A stretch of DNA of 64,000 nucleotides from Candidatus Epulonipiscium sp. (GTDB lineage: Bacteria; Bacillota_A; Clostridia; Lachnospirales; Cellulosilyticaceae). Within the stretch, counting starts at the first letter, position 1, and each line of letters starts with the position of its first letter. The notes under the pieces are model-generated. The model ran no database searches. It saw only the letters and a list, made by a program, of their open reading frames with translations, and was not told the origin of the DNA. The stretch covers positions 62,001 to 126,000 of the forward strand of contig DUUM01000179.1 in NCBI GenBank assembly GCA_012841565.1. Direction: 5' to 3'. Position numbers and translations under genes: made by a program. This document shows positions 1 to 6,749 of the stretch, in pieces.

Positions 1-178
1 TCTTATACTTGGGGTCATATTCTTCAGGATCAAGAAGTGTAATTAAGTGCCCAACGGCCCATGTCACAATATGCTTATCCCCTATTAAACAGCCATCTCC
101 TTTGGTTTTTGCGCCTAAAACTTTAGCAATATCCCTTGCAACAGATGGTTTTTCCGCAACGATTAATTTTTTTCCCAT
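1..178 (-). CDS. topB: DNA topoisomerase III, N-terminal fragment (cut by window edge)
   Basis: About 59 codons read leftward from ATG at 178 and run off the window. The peptide opens MGKKLIVAEKPSVARDIA and continues with a GDKHIVTWAVGHL stretch. This is the N-terminal Toprim signature of type IA topoisomerases: the glutamate of VAEKPS is a catalytic/metal residue, and the TWAVGHL block is typical of TopB. The enzyme relaxes and decatenates DNA by single-strand passage. The open reading frame on the opposite strand (9-236) is its shadow. A weak purine-rich site precedes the ATG. The next gene leftward cannot be seen. The family call is firm; TopB rather than another type IA paralogue is likely from the TWAVGHL block. 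Confidence 0.85.
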   Translation of the reverse strand, partial: MGKKLIVAEKPSVARDIAKVLGAKTKGDGCLIGDKHIVTWAVGHLITLLDPEEYDPKYK

Positions 179-245
179 TTCTATTCACTCACTTTTCACA
201 TCTTTAGTCTATTTGGATTCATTCTCTTATCTATAGTATAACATT

Positions 246-689
246 TTATTCCGGTAATTTTGGTAATAAAATTTCTTTCGCTGTTTTTTTTGAAAACATT
301 TTGTATCTTTGGTTGACTTCTGGGTACTGCCTTGTAAAAAGAATAAACTTTTCAATGGTTTCTAAGCTAGAGACGCTTAAATATTGCTGCATTGCTTCTA
401 ATTCGCTCTGGAAATTCTCTTTAATCTCTAAAAACTCTAGAAATTCCTTAAGAAGCGCATTTCTTGCAGTTAAGTAATTACCCATTTTTTCACCTTTTGG
501 GGTTAGCTCTATGGGCTTATAGGGAGAGTATACTAAGTATTTTTGGTAATGAAGCCTTTGTATTGCCTGCACTACCCTAGATAAGGGTACTTTTAAATCT
601 TGTGCTATTTCTAGGCTTTTTACCTCTCCTTTTTCTAGTTGCATTCTACAGATGATTTCCAAGTAATCCTCTAAACTAGATGATAGCAT
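246..689 (-). CDS. DtxR/MntR-family transcriptional regulator with degenerate metal site
   Basis: A 147-residue protein if started at ATG 689 (MLSSSLEDYLE, the usual family start); GTG codons at 698 and 701 are in frame. The N-terminal winged helix spans about residues 5-65 and the dimerisation/metal region about 70-140. There is no C-terminal SH3-like domain, as in MntR. Compared with Bacillus MntR ligands, D8, E11 and the first C-terminal glutamate are present. The histidine expected near residue 77 is Asn, and the Glu-His pair in the EHH motif is Gln-Gln (LEAMQQYLS). Family members repress or activate metal-transport genes when loaded with Mn or Fe; this one may sense something else or be metal-independent. 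It stands between topB and the divergent degV, with no metal transporter beside it. Confidence 0.85.
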   Translation of the reverse strand: MLSSSLEDYLEIICRMQLEKGEVKSLEIAQDLKVPLSRVVQAIQRLHYQKYLVYSPYKPIELTPKGEKMGNYLTARNALLKEFLEFLEIKENFQSELEAMQQYLSVSSLETIEKFILFTRQYPEVNQRYKMFSKKTAKEILLPKLPE

Positions 690-782
690 GTTTTTCACCA
701 CTTTCTTAGGGTCGCTACACTACTATATGATTACTCAGCCCATTTTATTCTTTATACCGTGAGCACCTAAGGCCATTATTGA

Positions 783-836
783 TTGACAAGCATATACGTG
801 GCATATTACAATGATAATGACGTTAAATATAACGTC
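783..836 (+). promoter_or_regulatory. degV promoter with a perfect inverted repeat after the -10
   Basis: TTGACA at 783-788 and TACAAT at 807-812 are separated by 18 bp, a good sigma-A promoter. Immediately downstream lies a perfect 7-bp inverted repeat, GACGTTA-AATA-TAACGTC (819-836), covering the likely start of transcription. The position suits a repressor site. The ribosome-binding site AAGGAGG and the degV ATG follow. Confidence 0.6.
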
Positions 837-861
837 CGCGAACTCGATAAGGAGGCATTGA

Positions 862-1743
862 ATGTCAACAATAGTACTCTTTAGTGATAGTTCTTGTGAT
901 ATCCCTGAACATTTTATGCAAAAATATGATGTAAAATTAATTCCTTATTATGTTTCTTTTGATGCGGAAACATATGTCAAAGAAATTGAGGAGTTATCTA
1001 TATCTGATTTTTATGCAAAAATGAGAGAATCACGGATTTTCCCAAAAACTTCTTTGCCGTCTATCAATGACTACATAGAAGCATTTACACCTTATTTAAA
1101 ACAAGATCTTCCAATCATCTGCGTGTGCCTATCTTCACATTTTAGTGGCTCGTATAATGCCGCTGTAAATGCACGGACTATTTTATTAGAACATTATCCT
1201 AACGCACAAATCGCAATTATTAATTCTTTGAACGCAACTGGAGGGCAATACCTTTTAGTTGAACAAGTGGCACACATGATTGCGGATGATCTTGATTTTA
1301 ACACGGTTGTAGAAATTGCTAAGAGATTACGTGAAACTGCTCGTATTTTCTTTTATGTAGACACCCTTGATTATCTTGAAAAAGGTGGGCGCATTGGTAA
1401 AGCCGCTGCCCTTTTAGGCACTGTCCTAAATGTAAAACCTGTCCTTTTTCTAGAAGACGGCCAACTTTTCCCTTGTAATAAAATGAGGGGAAAAAAACGT
1501 GCAATCCAAAAAATCGTGGAGCTTACGAATGATTACACGGTCCTAGACGGATTGGATGATTATAGCTTTGCACTGTGTCATGGTGATTGTCCAAAAGATA
1601 GTCAACTCTTGGCAGCTGCATTTGAATCCATTATGGGCGTGGCCCCGCCTGAACCCTTTAATATTATTGGTGTAACAATCGGGGTTAACACTGGGCCTGA
1701 TGCTCAAGGCATTGCATGTATTAAAAAATATGACAGATTATAG
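862..1743 (+). CDS. DegV family fatty-acid-binding protein (FakB-like)
   Basis: A 293-residue protein preceded by a strong AAGGAGG site. The N-terminal VLFSDSSCDIP and the mid-protein LSSHFSGSYNAA and TLDYLEKGGRIGKAAALLG blocks are DegV signatures; the last block is the conserved glycine-rich segment around the ligand pocket. DegV/FakB proteins bind one fatty acid and present it to the FakA kinase for phosphorylation and phospholipid synthesis. FakA is not in this window. The gene is monocistronic, has its own promoter, and converges on the next gene with a shared terminator. Length is normal. The family is sure; the acyl specificity cannot be read from sequence. Confidence 0.9.
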   Translation: MSTIVLFSDSSCDIPEHFMQKYDVKLIPYYVSFDAETYVKEIEELSISDFYAKMRESRIFPKTSLPSINDYIEAFTPYLKQDLPIICVCLSSHFSGSYNAAVNARTILLEHYPNAQIAIINSLNATGGQYLLVEQVAHMIADDLDFNTVVEIAKRLRETARIFFYVDTLDYLEKGGRIGKAAALLGTVLNVKPVLFLEDGQLFPCNKMRGKKRAIQKIVELTNDYTVLDGLDDYSFALCHGDCPKDSQLLAAAFESIMGVAPPEPFNIIGVTIGVNTGPDAQGIACIKKYDRL

Positions 1744-1747
1744 TCAT

Positions 1748-1784
1748 AAAAAAAGGGTAGGCTTAGCCTAACCTTTTTTATTTT
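1748..1784. terminator. Bidirectional terminator between degV and the flavoprotein gene
   Basis: A stem GGGTAGGC/GCCTAACC with one mismatch and a TTA loop is flanked by an A-run on the left and a T-run on the right. It can therefore terminate both converging genes. Confidence 0.75.
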
Positions 1785-1806
1785 AGTTTTTTTATCTTTA
1801 TTAGAT

Positions 1807-2673
1807 TTATTTGGTTACTTTAATACCCATCTTATGCAAGTAACTTACTGCCTGTAAGGCTGCTACTACACCTTCACCTACTGCTTTAGATACTTGGTAT
1901 GGCCGCCCCGTACAATCTCCTGCCGCATAAATGCCTGGCATATTTGTTTCCATTTGTCTACTCACTTTAATGGAATTCTTTTCTAGCTCTAGTCCACCTA
2001 AAATTTGAGAAATTGGTGTTGTTTCTTTTGCGATAAAAACCCCTTGGGCTTCTATATCTATATCATCTAATGTAAGTCCTGCTACAACTTGCTCACCAAA
2101 GACCTTCTTAGGCTTTCCCCTTAGGATTTCCACATCTTTATGAACATTTTTTATATCTTTATATAAAGGAATATAGTAAGCTTTCTCCGTAACTTCCTGT
2201 AAATAGTTAGCATCCTCTTCAGCTTCTTCTGTTTCTCCAATTAAGATTACTGTTTTATCACGGTATAGCATACCATCACACGTTGCGCAGTAACTAACGC
2301 CTTTTCCTAAAAACTCTTTTTCTCCTGGCATACTCTTTGCTTTCCCAAGGCCATTGGCTATAATGACTGTTTTGGCTTCAATAAAATTATTATTTACATT
2401 AAGAGCATAGTAATCACCCATTGGAAATATCTCAAGAACTCTTCCCTCTACTATTTCAACACCCATATCGAGCGCATGTTTTACAAACTGATCTACCATC
2501 TCTGGCCCTGTAACATCGTGAATTCCTAGATAGTTATCTACTTTTTCCGCCTTATATAGATAGCTCGTATTTGGATTCTTACCAATTACCTGTACTTTTT
2601 TATTTCTAATAACCCCATTAATTCCTGCTGAGAGACCTGCTGGGCCGGCTCCTATGATTGCTATATCAAGCAC
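1807..2673 (-). CDS. Thioredoxin-reductase-like flavoprotein lacking the NADPH motif
   Basis: Start chosen at GTG 2673, seven bases after AAGGAG, giving 288 residues; an upstream ATG adds eleven unlikely residues. The FAD motif GAGPAG (residues 8-13), the redox-active disulfide CATC (129-132) and the C-terminal FAD block IYAAGDC are intact, so the class II thioredoxin reductase fold is clear. The NADPH-binding motif expected near residue 146 (GGGxSAxEEA) is replaced by GETEEAEEDA, and the arginine pair that holds the NADPH phosphate is absent. Clostridial ferredoxin-dependent flavin thioredoxin reductases (FFTR) are known to lack this motif, so electron supply by ferredoxin is a reasonable inference. 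No thioredoxin gene is adjacent. An extended -10 (TGATATAAT, 2714-2722) lies upstream. Confidence 0.85.
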   Translation of the reverse strand: MLDIAIIGAGPAGLSAGINGVIRNKKVQVIGKNPNTSYLYKAEKVDNYLGIHDVTGPEMVDQFVKHALDMGVEIVEGRVLEIFPMGDYYALNVNNNFIEAKTVIIANGLGKAKSMPGEKEFLGKGVSYCATCDGMLYRDKTVILIGETEEAEEDANYLQEVTEKAYYIPLYKDIKNVHKDVEILRGKPKKVFGEQVVAGLTLDDIDIEAQGVFIAKETTPISQILGGLELEKNSIKVSRQMETNMPGIYAAGDCTGRPYQVSKAVGEGVVAALQAVSYLHKMGIKVTK

Positions 2674-2713
2674 AAAACCACTCCTTATATATATTGTAAT
2701 TTCCATATATAGT

Positions 2714-2722
2714 ATTATATCA
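2714..2722 (-). promoter_or_regulatory. Extended -10 promoter of the flavoprotein gene
   Basis: TGATATAAT on the minus strand is an extended -10 (TG-N-TATAAT) about 40 bases upstream of the GTG start. No good -35 is seen at 17 bp, as is common for extended -10 promoters. Confidence 0.5.
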
Positions 2723-2802
2723 TAAAGCTCATGGTTTATGTGCCTATTTTTTCCTTGTTTTTTTGGTGTTATTTACACTGGTTTTACCAAATTATTTGTG
2801 TA

Positions 2803-2943
2803 CGCAAAAAGAAGCTGATGGGGGTCAGCTTCTTTTTATATTTACAATTAACTTGAGGAGGGAAACTTAAAATTTAAAACTTATGTTTCATTTATATTCT
2901 CGGGGGGAGAATGAAAAGATTCTTTAAGTTTTCCTTTGGGTAT
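2803..2943 (-). ncRNA. Candidate small RNA with C-rich loops, probably PhoP-controlled
   Basis: On the minus strand a TATAAT -10 (2955-2950) predicts transcription from about 2943. Transcription would end at a hairpin with a 13-bp stem (2837-2806) and a T-run. Within the roughly 140-nt transcript lie a small hairpin ATTCTC-CCCCC-GAGAAT (2912-2896), an unpaired CCCTCCTC (2862-2855) complementary to Shine-Dalgarno sequences, and the terminator loop CCCCCA. Two C-rich loops plus an anti-SD stretch are characteristic of base-pairing regulatory RNAs in Gram-positive bacteria. No open reading frame longer than a few codons is present. The alternative is an untranslated leader of the downstream flavoprotein gene, but the strong internal terminator argues against that. 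This is predicted from sequence only. Confidence 0.5.
2806..2837 (-). terminator. Terminator of the candidate small RNA
   Basis: A perfect 13-bp stem (AAAAAGAAGCTGA with its complement) closes a six-base C-rich loop, followed on the minus strand by a T-run. It is symmetrical enough to work in both directions, but no plus-strand gene precedes it. Confidence 0.75.
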
Positions 2944-2949
2944 GTCTTT

Positions 2950-3003
2950 ATTATAACTTCTAATTATGAATAAAATATGAATGCAAGGTTAATACTTTAA
3001 TAA
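2950..3003 (-). promoter_or_regulatory. Pho-box-like direct repeats and -10 of the candidate small RNA
   Basis: Reading the minus strand, four hexamers stand exactly 11 bp apart: TTATTA (3003-2998), TTAACC (2992-2987), TTCATA (2981-2976) and TTCATA (2970-2965). Nine bases later comes TATAAT (2955-2950). The 11-bp period and TT-rich hexamers match the PhoP-box pattern of Firmicutes, TT(A/C/T)A(C/T)A with 5-bp spacers. The last repeat lies at the same distance from the -10 as in the pstS promoter of this window. Confidence 0.5.
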
Positions 3004-3021
3004 TAACAAATAAAAAGAAAT

Positions 3022-3066
3022 AAAAAAATACTGCTTTCTACTTAAGTAGATTAGCAGTACTTTTTT
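3022..3066 (-). terminator. Terminator after tRNA-Thr
   Basis: TACTGCT (3029-3035) pairs with AGCAGTA (3053-3059), with an inner TCTAC/GTAGA stem. On the minus strand this is followed by seven Ts. It ends the sigH-tRNA transcript. Confidence 0.75.
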
Positions 3067-3071
3067 AGGTA

Positions 3072-3143
3072 AGCTCCCGAGCGGACTCGAACCGCCGATC
3101 TCCGCCTTACCAAGGCGGTGCTCTACCACTGAGCCACGAGAGC
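3072..3143 (-). tRNA. tRNA-Thr (anticodon GGT)
   Basis: A 72-nt cloverleaf reads on the minus strand. The acceptor stem is GCTCTCG with CGGGAGC, the D-arm GCTC/GAGC, the anticodon stem CCGCC/GGCGG with loop TTGGTAA (anticodon GGT), and the T-arm loop TTCGAGT. The discriminator base is T and CCA is not encoded. It follows sigH by about 80 bases, the usual clostridial arrangement, and has its own terminator. Confidence 0.97.
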
Positions 3144-3221
3144 ATGTCTTACAATTTAATAAATCTTAACTCCAAAAATCATTATATCAGATTGTAATTG
3201 GTTTGTCTAGATTGCTTTACT

Positions 3222-3875
3222 TTAATTTGCCACGTCCTCGTCTTGCAACCCTTCCAATTTTCCTTTTATTCTTTGAAGAGCATTATCAATGGATTTATCA
3301 GGCCTGTTTAGCAACTTTGAGATTTCAGAGTAGCTTTGTCCTTCTAGATATAGTTTCAAAACACTGCTCTCAAGTTTACTAAGAACCGTATTAAGCTTTT
3401 TTTCCATCATTTTCATCTTCTCTTGCCTAATCAATAGTTCCTCTGGCCCTTGAGACGGCTCTATTTTAAGTAAGTCCATAAAGGTTGTCCGATCTTCTTC
3501 TTCATCAAACATAGGTCTATCTAAAGATACACTTGTGTTTAAAACCATATGTTTTTGCCTGGTAGCTGTTTTTAAAGCTGTACTAATTTGACCTTTTATA
3601 CAAATAGAGGCAAATGAGCGAAAGGATGCTTTCCTTGTTATATCATAATCACTAATGGCTTTAAATAGCCCAATCATTCCTTCTTGTATAAGATCTTCTT
3701 TATCCGCACCGATGAAAAAGTTAGTGCGCACATTACTTCTTACAAAGTTTTTATACCGGTGTACCAGAACCTCTGCAGCACGGGGATAACCTTTTTTATA
3801 TATCTCTATTAAATGTTCATCTTCTAGGCCTTCTAATTGAGTCATTGACATATGCATTTGCTTTACATTTCCCAT
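3222..3875 (-). CDS. sigH: RNA polymerase sporulation sigma factor SigH
   Basis: A 217-residue sigma-70 family protein. Region 2 contains DKEDLIQEGMIGLFKAI (about residues 58-74) and FRSFASICI, and region 4 carries the helix-turn-helix SYSEISKLLNRPDKSIDNAL near the C-terminus. The short length without region 1.1, and the match to the SigH/Spo0H pattern, identify the sigma factor for entry into sporulation and stationary phase. An AGGGGG ribosome site precedes ATG 3875. tRNA-Thr follows, as in other clostridia, but rlmB, the usual upstream neighbour, is about 50 kb away at 54559. A vegetative promoter sits in the gap after phoR. Confidence 0.95.
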   Translation of the reverse strand: MGNVKQMHMSMTQLEGLEDEHLIEIYKKGYPRAAEVLVHRYKNFVRSNVRTNFFIGADKEDLIQEGMIGLFKAISDYDITRKASFRSFASICIKGQISTALKTATRQKHMVLNTSVSLDRPMFDEEEDRTTFMDLLKIEPSQGPEELLIRQEKMKMMEKKLNTVLSKLESSVLKLYLEGQSYSEISKLLNRPDKSIDNALQRIKGKLEGLQDEDVAN

Positions 3876-3938
3876 TGTGTTCCCCCTTAGTCTTGCCCCT
3901 TGTTTTTGTCTACGTTGATGTTATCTGTGTTACCTTTT

Positions 3939-3967
3939 AGTATATCCTACTTTGGCGATATTGTTAA
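3939..3967 (-). promoter_or_regulatory. sigH promoter overlapping the end of phoR
   Basis: On the minus strand TTAACA (3967-3962) and TATACT (3944-3939) are separated by 17 bp. The -35 overlaps the phoR stop codon. No terminator is seen between phoR and sigH, so read-through from the pst-pho operon into sigH is possible. Confidence 0.5.
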
Positions 3968-5349
3968 GCAAATGATTTAAATTCAATTGTTATAGTTGTG
4001 CCAATGTCCTTTGTACTCTTAATTCCTATCTTGCCATCATATTTCGCAACAATATTCCTAACAATAGAAAGTCCAAGGCCCGTTCCGCCACCTGTTCTAC
4101 TTCTAGAGGTGTCTACCCTGTAGAACCTTTCAAAAATTCTCCCTAAATGTTCCCCATCAATCCCTATTCCATTGTCTTTAACGATAAGGGTAACCACTTT
4201 GTCTGTGTTTGTAATCTGCACCTTAATAAAGCCTTTTTGTTTGCCATATTTGATGCCATTATCCACAAGATTATAGATCATCTCCCATATATCTTTTTCT
4301 ACTGCTTGAATATGCCCCTGGCCTTCTGTATACAATATGATTCTTTTATCTGCTCGAAGCCCTTCAAGTGACTTAATAACATCATTGGCAACTTTATCAA
4401 GGCTCATAGTTTTCATTTCTAGGCTAGGGACTTTAATACTTTCAACTTCTGAGAGATACAAAATATCATTTATAATGCTAAGTAGTCTATCACTTTCTTT
4501 AACAATCCGTTTTAGGTAGTCATTTTGCTGCTCTTTTTTGCTTATAAGACCAGATGACATTAAATCTGCAAAGCCTTTTATTGATGTTAGGGGGCTTTTT
4601 AGCTCGTGAGATACGTTTGCCACAAAATCAGTTCGCATTTGCTGGGTTTTTTCCATCTGAGCAAAATCATAATTTAGCTTTTTAATTAAATAATCTATGT
4701 TGTTCAGTATGGGTTGTACTTCTTTAAAGGATTTAATATTAGCCGCGTCCCCTATCTCTACTTGTCCCTTATTTTCAAGTAACTTATTAATCTCTACAAT
4801 TGGGGACACTAACTTTTCTGAAAGATTGTTTGCAAACTTATTCATTATCAAAATCATTAGTAGGCTGATTACTAGTGTTATTGGGAGCATTGTCTTTAAA
4901 AAATCATAAGTTACAACTAATGGATAAGAAAATCTAAGAATAAGATCTTCATTTACTTTTGTGGCTGTATAAATGGTTTTAATACCTGTTGTTTCACTTG
5001 CCCGAATTTCTTCTCCAAAACCTGTTTGAATGGCCCTAATGACTTCCCCTCTATCTAAATGATTTTCCATAGACAGTGCCTGCACTTGACTATCTCCAAG
5101 AACCGTTCCTCTATGATCAATAAGGGTTACCCTAAGATTTTTATTTGTATAGGCTAAAGCTCTAACATAGTCTTGTAAGTCTATATCTTGGGGAATCTTA
5201 CTAATTCTTACAACCTCTGCTGTTATCTTCAAGCTTTCTTTTGTGTCATTGAGCCTTGTGTTATAAAACATAAGAAACGTAGCACATAAAATAGTTATCA
5301 TAACAATAAAAAAACAAATGGCATATGTAATTTTAATATACTTTTTCAT
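3964..5349 (-). CDS. phoR: Phosphate-regulon sensor histidine kinase PhoR
   Basis: Start at ATG 5349 (MKKYIKITYAIC), preceded by AAAGGAGA; a longer frame adds twenty unlikely residues. The protein has 461 residues: a transmembrane helix at about 7-27, an extracytoplasmic sensor of about 110 residues, a second helix near 155-175, a short linker, then the dimerisation/phosphoacceptor segment FVANVSHELKSPLTS, whose histidine is phosphorylated. The ATPase boxes NLVDNGIKYG, KDNGIGID and GTGLGLSI follow. It autophosphorylates when phosphate is scarce and passes the phosphate to PhoP. It is shorter than Bacillus PhoR because no PAS domain is obvious. It is the last gene of the pst-phoU-phoP-phoR operon, which makes the PhoR assignment firm. 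Confidence 0.92.
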   Translation of the reverse strand: MKKYIKITYAICFFIVMITILCATFLMFYNTRLNDTKESLKITAEVVRISKIPQDIDLQDYVRALAYTNKNLRVTLIDHRGTVLGDSQVQALSMENHLDRGEVIRAIQTGFGEEIRASETTGIKTIYTATKVNEDLILRFSYPLVVTYDFLKTMLPITLVISLLMILIMNKFANNLSEKLVSPIVEINKLLENKGQVEIGDAANIKSFKEVQPILNNIDYLIKKLNYDFAQMEKTQQMRTDFVANVSHELKSPLTSIKGFADLMSSGLISKKEQQNDYLKRIVKESDRLLSIINDILYLSEVESIKVPSLEMKTMSLDKVANDVIKSLEGLRADKRIILYTEGQGHIQAVEKDIWEMIYNLVDNGIKYGKQKGFIKVQITNTDKVVTLIVKDNGIGIDGEHLGRIFERFYRVDTSRSRTGGGTGLGLSIVRNIVAKYDGKIGIKSTKDIGTTITIEFKSFA

Positions 5350-5368
5350 ATTGTCTCCTTTAAGTTCA

Positions 5369-6058
5369 TTACTTAATAAACTTATAGCCATATCCACGAA
5401 CTGTCTCAATGTATTTCGGATTTTCTACTTGGTCTGATAACTTTTGCCTGATTGATTTAATGTGCATATCAACAGTTCTTGTGCTATCTGCTTCATAACT
5501 ATAATCCCAAGCTTTACTGAGCAAATTTTCCCTTGATAAAACAATTCCAGCATTATTATAAAGATGGGTTAGTAATTCAAATTCTTTAAAGGTTAGTTTT
5601 ATTTTTTCGCCACCAATGCTAACTTCTTTGCTTTCAAAATCTATTTTTAAATCAGAATTTATCTCTGTTTTATCTTCTTTGTAGTTTCTTCTAAGTGCTG
5701 CTTTGATTCTAGCTAGAAACTCTAAAACACCAAAAGGCTTTGTAATATAATCTTCTGCCCCAAGTTCTAGGCCTTTGACTTTATCTATTTCAGACCCTTT
5801 TGCTGTTAGAAAAATGACTGGAATCCTTTTTGTTGCATCATCCCCTTTAAGCTCTTTAATAATTTCAAGACCACTTTTCCCTGGCAGCATAATATCAAGA
5901 AGAATAAGATCTGGGGTATTTCTTTTTAGGCCCTGTAATAATTGGGTATAACCCAAAAAGCCCTCTGAGTTGTACCCAGAGGCCGTTAGGCTGGCTAATA
6001 TTAGTTCTAATATATCCTCGTCATCTTCAACGACATAAATAATTGAAATGTTAATCAC
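5369..6058 (-). CDS. phoP: Phosphate-regulon response regulator PhoP
   Basis: A 229-residue OmpR-family regulator. The receiver domain (about 1-120) has the acidic pocket VVEDDED, the phosphoacceptor in LILLDIMLPG and the lysine of TKPFG. The C-terminal winged helix (about 135-229) ends in TVRGYGYKF. It binds 11-bp-spaced Pho boxes such as those before pstS. The start is uncertain. GTG 6058 overlaps a clear AGGAG site and would need the weaker AGAGGA upstream; an ATT at 6049, eight bases after AGGAG, would give MSIIYVVEDD, the common family N-terminus. It begins two bases after phoU, indicating translational coupling. Confidence 0.93.
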   Translation of the reverse strand: MINISIIYVVEDDEDILELILASLTASGYNSEGFLGYTQLLQGLKRNTPDLILLDIMLPGKSGLEIIKELKGDDATKRIPVIFLTAKGSEIDKVKGLELGAEDYITKPFGVLEFLARIKAALRRNYKEDKTEINSDLKIDFESKEVSIGGEKIKLTFKEFELLTHLYNNAGIVLSRENLLSKAWDYSYEADSTRTVDMHIKSIRQKLSDQVENPKYIETVRGYGYKFIK

Positions 6059-6060
6059 TC

Positions 6061-6714
6061 CTAAAGTATCCTCTTTTGTTTGCGCACGCCTGTTACATTA
6101 AAGATAACCCATTCTGCAATATTTTGTGCATGGTCGCCAATCCTTTCTAGGTACTTAGCAATCATAAAATAATCTATAAATAATTCTCCATTTTTAGAAT
6201 CTACTTGAATGGCTTCAATTAACTTTTTGCGAACTTCTAAAAATAGCCGATCCACTTCATCATCAGAGTCAATAACAGCGCTAGCTAGGCTGGCATCGTG
6301 GTTCACAAATGATTCAATTGATCTTACAACCATTTTAACACATTTGTCTGCCATTTCGTATAATAACTCGCTACCTTCACCTGCATCTCCTTCAAAACTC
6401 ATAATGATCTCAGCAATATCTGCTCCTTGATCACATATTCTTTCCATATCTGTTATCATTTTAAGGGCTGTTGAGATCGTCCGTAAATCTTTTGCCACTG
6501 GCTGCTCTGTTAGTAAAATTCTTAGAGACTTTTTCTCTATTTTATATTCTAGTTCATTGGCCTGGTAGTCATTTTCATAAACTTCTTTTGCTAGAATCTT
6601 GTTGTTTGTTTTAAGGGCTTCCATGGCCTTTAGTATGGTTGTCTCAATAAATTCTCCCATTTTTATTACATCTGCATTTAACTCTTCCATTTCTCTTTCA
6701 AACTTATTTCTCAT
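6061..6714 (-). CDS. phoU: Phosphate-transport regulator PhoU
   Basis: A 217-residue all-helical protein with two PhoU repeats. In each, the metal-binding E/D-xxx-D pattern occurs, for example DYQANELEYKIEKKSL and DDEVDRLFLEVRKKL. The second repeat has the conserved YFMIAKYLERIGDHAQNIAEW block. PhoU restrains PhoR when phosphate uptake through PstSCAB is sufficient. It sits between pstB and phoP in one operon. The start ATG follows AAAGGAAA. Length and context are normal. Confidence 0.95.
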   Translation of the reverse strand: MRNKFEREMEELNADVIKMGEFIETTILKAMEALKTNNKILAKEVYENDYQANELEYKIEKKSLRILLTEQPVAKDLRTISTALKMITDMERICDQGADIAEIIMSFEGDAGEGSELLYEMADKCVKMVVRSIESFVNHDASLASAVIDSDDEVDRLFLEVRKKLIEAIQVDSKNGELFIDYFMIAKYLERIGDHAQNIAEWVIFNVTGVRKQKRIL

Positions 6715-6749
6715 GATAGATTTCCTTTCTTGGCAGTAGTCTAACTTTA

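Larger units (their letters stand above)
2707..3071. other. 365-bp intergenic region between the flavoprotein gene and tRNA-Thr
   Basis: No protein gene is visible here. The region holds, from right to left on the minus strand, the tRNA terminator, a promoter with four 11-bp-spaced hexamers, a roughly 140-nt candidate RNA ending in a strong terminator hairpin, and the extended -10 promoter of the flavoprotein gene. The longest readable peptides are only a few residues. Confidence 0.7.

Noticed and set aside
9..236. Plus-strand open reading frame of 75 residues
   Set aside because: It is antisense to the topB N-terminus (ATG at 178, reading left), which has clear VAEKPS and TWAVGHL motifs.
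2883..2930. Short plus-strand peptide (MFHLYSRGENEKIL) after the GAGGAGGG stretch
   Set aside because: The purine-rich stretch is 20 bases from the ATG, too far to be its ribosome site, and the region reads better as a minus-strand RNA with its own promoter and terminator.
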